Shown: positions 5,606-8,725 of the stretch, in pieces
How positions within the stretch are numbered: the first letter of the stretch is position 1
Layout of the letters: every line of letters begins with the position of its first letter
Assembly: GCA_937124525.1 (NCBI GenBank)
Contig: CAKZLA010000570.1
Location: 1-8,725 of the forward strand
Length of the DNA: 8,725 nucleotides
Direction of reading: 5' to 3'
Source of the DNA: an uncultured Desulfobacterium sp.
GTDB taxonomy: Bacteria; Desulfobacterota; Desulfobacteria; Desulfobacterales; Desulfobacteraceae
Position numbers and translations under genes: made by a program
The notes under the pieces: model-generated
Databases searched by the model: none
What the model saw: only the letters and a program-made list of their open reading frames with translations
Told to the model about the DNA's origin: nothing

Positions 5606-7918
5606 CTATATCTCATGCTTTTTTAAATGACCATACACCCTGGGATTGGTACAAACTTCATAATATTTTTTATCGGTCATGGTAATCAGGTCAAGATCCG
5701 ATTTTCGCACATGGGGAATAGTTCCCTGGCGGACAATGATCCGCTGGGATTGTCCGGTGACGGTGGGAAAGGTGCCCGTAAAAAAACGAATTTTTTCCGA
5801 TTGAATTCCGGGAATAAGGCATTCAATGGATTGAAGACGGATCTCTCCTGACAATTTTTCAAAGGCCTGGGAATGGAGCTCTATGCCATTGACATTATAA
5901 CGACTCAAAAGATCATCGGATGTGGCAGCAGCCTCCTCGTCGGAGACCGTCTGAAAAACATAGTTATTAAAGGGCGGTTTTGTTGCCTCCATGTTTTTTC
6001 GAATCCCCTTGGAACACCCGGACAGGCGATCTGCCAAATTAATGGCAGAGGAAATCATAATTTCAAAATCCCCGTCAAAAAAAAGAGTGGGGGCCTCATG
6101 GGAAAAGGTAATACCGATGCCAATTTCCAGGAGGGGAAGATGATACTGTTGATTTTTTCCATTATACCGCTGTATAATCTTCAAAATCGCCACAGCAAGC
6201 CCACAGGCCCTGGCAACGCTATACCATCCATCAGGCGTTCCCTCCCGCTCATAAAGTCCCAGAATCATGGCATCTCCTTCAATGAAGACCTTAAACGCTC
6301 CATACTCAGAAATCACCGTTTTGATGGGGTCAAACATATTCAGACTGAAGTAGGAGGCCGGGTTCAGCCCCTTTGTCTTCATCTGATGTACAATATCTGT
6401 GGACCCTCTTATATCCGCCTTTAAGATGGTGTGGCTGATCACCGGTTTTTCCTCGGTTCTGATCTCATGGGGAAGCAAAAATTCATACAGAGTATTGTTC
6501 ACCCGGGAAAGCCTTAGATGATCCTCATCTATCACCAAATGAATTCGGTCCATGGCTTTCTCAAGCATTATAAAATTCTGAAAATCTCTATGGTACCGGA
6601 AAAATCCTTTAAAAAAACGAATTAAATAAGCTTCTTTTTTTGCCCTGCCAAGGTATTTTATTCGTCGTTGACACTGTTTCAAAGGTCCCATGGGAAGGGG
6701 GACCTGGTTAATCTTTGACAGACGTTTGAGACGATTTATGATTATTTTCCGGGAACCTGGTACCAGCATAAATTGTAAAATCACCTGGGGTACCAATGGC
6801 GGGCAATATATTGAACAGATGGATCGGATCTCAAAGGAGGCATGTATTCTTTTGATTATCCTGGCGGCATGAAATTTTTTACAAAAAAACTGCAGCATAA
6901 GTCGCTGCTGTAAGACCATCGCCTTCAAGTCTTTAAATTTTTCTCCTTTTTCGCCCTGTTCCCTGAGAAAAGAACACTCTTCCCGGGTGGCAATAAAATC
7001 AAAGAGAATCCCGGCGTTATCCGCTTGTTTAATCCACCCATCCACGATTTTCTCCCAGCGCTCCTCTCCATGAATGGGTGAAGGTGCTTCATCTGTGTGC
7101 CGGGATAAGGGGACATCGACACTCCAATCATCCAAAAGATCGGCGTCACCGCTGGGAAACAACTCCATGAATTTATGTTTAATGGTGGAAAGCATTAAAT
7201 CGTAACGATCTGCATCCTCCATTCGATGACCTGGTAGAATGTCATAAACCTGAAGCATAAAATTATCGTCCATTTTACCCACATAAAGAAATGGATTTAA
7301 AAACAGATCTTCAGGCAACAATGCTTCTGCACCAAAATTGGATTCCCGAATCCCGCTAAGATGCTTCTGATCCACATCACTGAGATCGTCAAACACAATT
7401 TTCCCTGTGTTCCGGAGAATTTGTTTTTTATTCAACAAAATTTCAGAAAGAGAGGCCTTAAGGGCAAGGGATTCCTCAGATGAATATCTTGGGGACATCT
7501 CTTTTTCCTGGATCAATTGTCGAAGGTTGGCCACAAATTTGCCAAAACAGTCTTTAATCTCCCCGATAACATAGATGGCCACCGCCGTGCGGGCAATATA
7601 ATCCACCTGAATTTCACGCTTAGCCTTTGCCTGATTAATGGCAGAGCGCATCAAATCCTGATAACTTTTTTTAAAAAGATCCCTGGTGGCCATATCCATG
7701 GTTTTTTCGGTGCGCTTTTTTTCTCCAACGGACATGTCCATCTCTTCCATGAGGCAAAAAATAAACTGTTCTGCGCTCTTGCAAAAGGTCTTACTTAAAC
7801 AAACGTCGTATCGATTGTTATCCACCCCGGGTGTTAATCTATCCAACCCAAAGGGCATGCGATACGCTGTCATGGAAAATTGATCCAACCTTGGTCTTCG
7901 GGAAAGGAAGAGTCCCAT
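5606..7918 (-). CDS. Large soluble protein with C-terminal class III adenylate/guanylate cyclase-like domain
   Basis: This 770-residue protein has no signal peptide or clear membrane segment, so it is probably cytoplasmic. Residues about 495-635 resemble a class III nucleotidyl cyclase. D502 in KADIRGSTD and D549 in FIEGDAM are at the two metal-binding positions, and N627/R631 in INLADRL match the transition-state Asn-Arg pair. The base-selecting lysine usually three residues before the Gly-Asp is not obvious (F545 there, K543 nearby), so substrate and even activity are uncertain. The roughly 490-residue N-terminal part is helix-rich and charged, and I recognise no known sensor domain. The C-terminal 130 residues (GTFPTVTGQSQRIIVRQG, then YYEVCTNPRVY) lie beyond the cyclase fold. 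The ATG at 7918 directly follows the activator's TAA, with GGAG at 7927-7930 (8-nt spacing), so the pair looks coupled. I infer a signalling role; no specific function is known to me. Confidence 0.75.
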   Translation of the reverse strand: MGLFLSRRPRLDQFSMTAYRMPFGLDRLTPGVDNNRYDVCLSKTFCKSAEQFIFCLMEEMDMSVGEKKRTEKTMDMATRDLFKKSYQDLMRSAINQAKAKREIQVDYIARTAVAIYVIGEIKDCFGKFVANLRQLIQEKEMSPRYSSEESLALKASLSEILLNKKQILRNTGKIVFDDLSDVDQKHLSGIRESNFGAEALLPEDLFLNPFLYVGKMDDNFMLQVYDILPGHRMEDADRYDLMLSTIKHKFMELFPSGDADLLDDWSVDVPLSRHTDEAPSPIHGEERWEKIVDGWIKQADNAGILFDFIATREECSFLREQGEKGEKFKDLKAMVLQQRLMLQFFCKKFHAARIIKRIHASFEIRSICSIYCPPLVPQVILQFMLVPGSRKIIINRLKRLSKINQVPLPMGPLKQCQRRIKYLGRAKKEAYLIRFFKGFFRYHRDFQNFIMLEKAMDRIHLVIDEDHLRLSRVNNTLYEFLLPHEIRTEEKPVISHTILKADIRGSTDIVHQMKTKGLNPASYFSLNMFDPIKTVISEYGAFKVFIEGDAMILGLYEREGTPDGWYSVARACGLAVAILKIIQRYNGKNQQYHLPLLEIGIGITFSHEAPTLFFDGDFEIMISSAINLADRLSGCSKGIRKNMEATKPPFNNYVFQTVSDEEAAATSDDLLSRYNVNGIELHSQAFEKLSGEIRLQSIECLIPGIQSEKIRFFTGTFPTVTGQSQRIIVRQGTIPHVRKSDLDLITMTDKKYYEVCTNPRVYGHLKKHEI

Positions 7919-8725
7919 TTAATTCACTCCATATTTTTTCAATTTTAACTGAAGCGTCCTTCTGGAGATTCCCAGAATATCCGAGGACCGGGTTCTATTG
8001 CCCCCAGTCTCTTCCAAGGTTTTTAAAATCATCTTTTTTTCCATTTCCTTCAGGGATATTTCCGAAGATTCCATGGAAGAGCGTGTGTTTTCCCCCTGGA
8101 TGTCCGGCAATATTGACGAGGGCAAATCTTCTGGAGTAATCCTGGGACCACGGGTCAGAATCACAGCCCGTTCCACAGCGTTTTCAAGCTCGCGGATATT
8201 ACCCGGCCAGGGATATTGTGCCAAAAGAGTTTCCACAGAGTCGGTACACCCTGTGATGTGTCTCTGGTTTGCCCGGCTGTATTTTTCAATAAAAAATCGG
8301 GTGAGTAAGGGGATGTCCTCCTTTCTGCTGCGGAGGGGAGGAAGGGGAATACTGACCACGTTCAACCGATAAAAAAGATCTTCCCTGAACCGGTTTTCCA
8401 AAATTTCAGATGCCAGGACTCTGTTGGTGGCTGAAATCACCCGGATATCCACCTCAATGGTCTGGGAGCCGCCTACCCGTTCAAACTGCCTCTCCTGGAG
8501 GGCCCTCAGCAATTTCACCTGGAGATCCGGGCTCATGTCCCCGATTTCATCCAGAAAAATGGTGCCCTGATCCGCAATTTCAAACCTGCCGATTCTTGTC
8601 CGATGAGCCCCGGTAAAGGCCCCTTTTTCATGGCCGAACAATTCACTTTCTAGAAGTTCACTGGGAATGGCCCCACAATTGATAATCACCATGGGACCGT
8701 TCTTTCTGGCCGAATTTTTATGGAT
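7919..8725 (-). CDS. Sigma-54-dependent transcriptional activator, NtrC family (C-terminal part, cut by window edge)
   Basis: The visible 268 residues are the C-terminal two thirds of the AAA+ domain plus the DNA-binding domain of an enhancer-binding protein that remodels sigma-54 RNA polymerase. The frame stays open to the window edge ([20 protein letters not shown]), so the ATG at 8692 is internal; the Walker A motif and any receiver or sensor domain lie beyond position 8725. Counting from the edge, the sigma-54 contact loop GAFTGA is at 35-40, Walker B GTIFLDE at 54-60, sensor I ATN at 99-101, the arginine-finger region [12 protein letters not shown] at 112-123, sensor II GNIREL at 175-180 and a Fis-type helix-turn-helix ([19 protein letters not shown]) at 241-259. 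All key residues in this part are intact. The TAA at 7919-7921 abuts the cyclase-like gene. The signal sensed cannot be read here. Confidence 0.95.
   Translation of the reverse strand: MHKNSARKNGPMVIINCGAIPSELLESELFGHEKGAFTGAHRTRIGRFEIADQGTIFLDEIGDMSPDLQVKLLRALQERQFERVGGSQTIEVDIRVISATNRVLASEILENRFREDLFYRLNVVSIPLPPLRSRKEDIPLLTRFFIEKYSRANQRHITGCTDSVETLLAQYPWPGNIRELENAVERAVILTRGPRITPEDLPSSILPDIQGENTRSSMESSEISLKEMEKKMILKTLEETGGNRTRSSDILGISRRTLQLKLKKYGVN

Noticed and set aside
5873..6424. A 183-codon plus-strand reading frame
   Set aside because: It is antisense to the cyclase domain of the 770-residue protein, which carries conserved motifs; the plus frame has none.

Overview
The window carries one strand-coherent block. 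Every gene I can support is on the minus strand, so transcription runs from the right edge to the left. It looks like a metal-efflux locus next to a small regulatory gene pair in a Gram-negative bacterium. The style suggests a Desulfobacterota (Desulfobacteraceae-like) sulfate reducer: CzcA/CusA and TolC sequences of that flavour, a sigma-54 activator, moderate G+C genes and AT-rich, repeat-filled intergenic DNA. The taxonomic call is inference from sequence style, not a marker gene.

Layout from right to left. (1) 8725-7919: C-terminal part of an NtrC-family sigma-54 activator, cut by the window edge. (2) 7918-5606: a 770-residue soluble protein with a C-terminal class III nucleotidyl-cyclase-like domain, whose ATG directly follows the activator's stop codon. 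(3) 5605-4923: a 683-base gene-free region. It holds tandem copies of an intergenic repeat, a 118-bp non-coding transposon-like element inserted in one copy (15-bp perfect terminal inverted repeats, 9-bp target duplication), a 29-bp palindrome, and a good sigma-54 promoter candidate facing the efflux genes. (4) 4922-3555: a TolC/CusC-type outer-membrane channel protein. (5) 3562-1913: a second TolC-family protein with a long N-terminal extension. (6) 1911-457: a CusB-type periplasmic adaptor with two heavy-metal-binding motifs. (7) 456-194: a 263-base gap with the same repeat family in opposite orientation plus several hairpins. (8) 193-1: the N-terminus of a CusA/CzcA-type RND pump, cut by the left edge.

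The efflux products should assemble into a tripartite pump (inner-membrane RND transporter, adaptor, outer-membrane channel) exporting a heavy metal such as Cu(I)/Ag(I) or a divalent cation; the ion cannot be decided from this window. The genes from the first TolC to cusB overlap or nearly touch and have good ribosome binding sites, so they look translationally coupled. The pump gene is separated from them by the repeat-bearing gap. The sigma-54 promoter candidate, the palindrome about 200 bp upstream of it and the activator gene next door suggest enhancer-dependent control of the efflux operon; this is inference.

Most worth a second look: the 118-bp element with a reconstructable empty site, the repeat family that abuts two stop codons, the activator/cyclase-like gene pair, and the tandem pair of dissimilar TolC genes.
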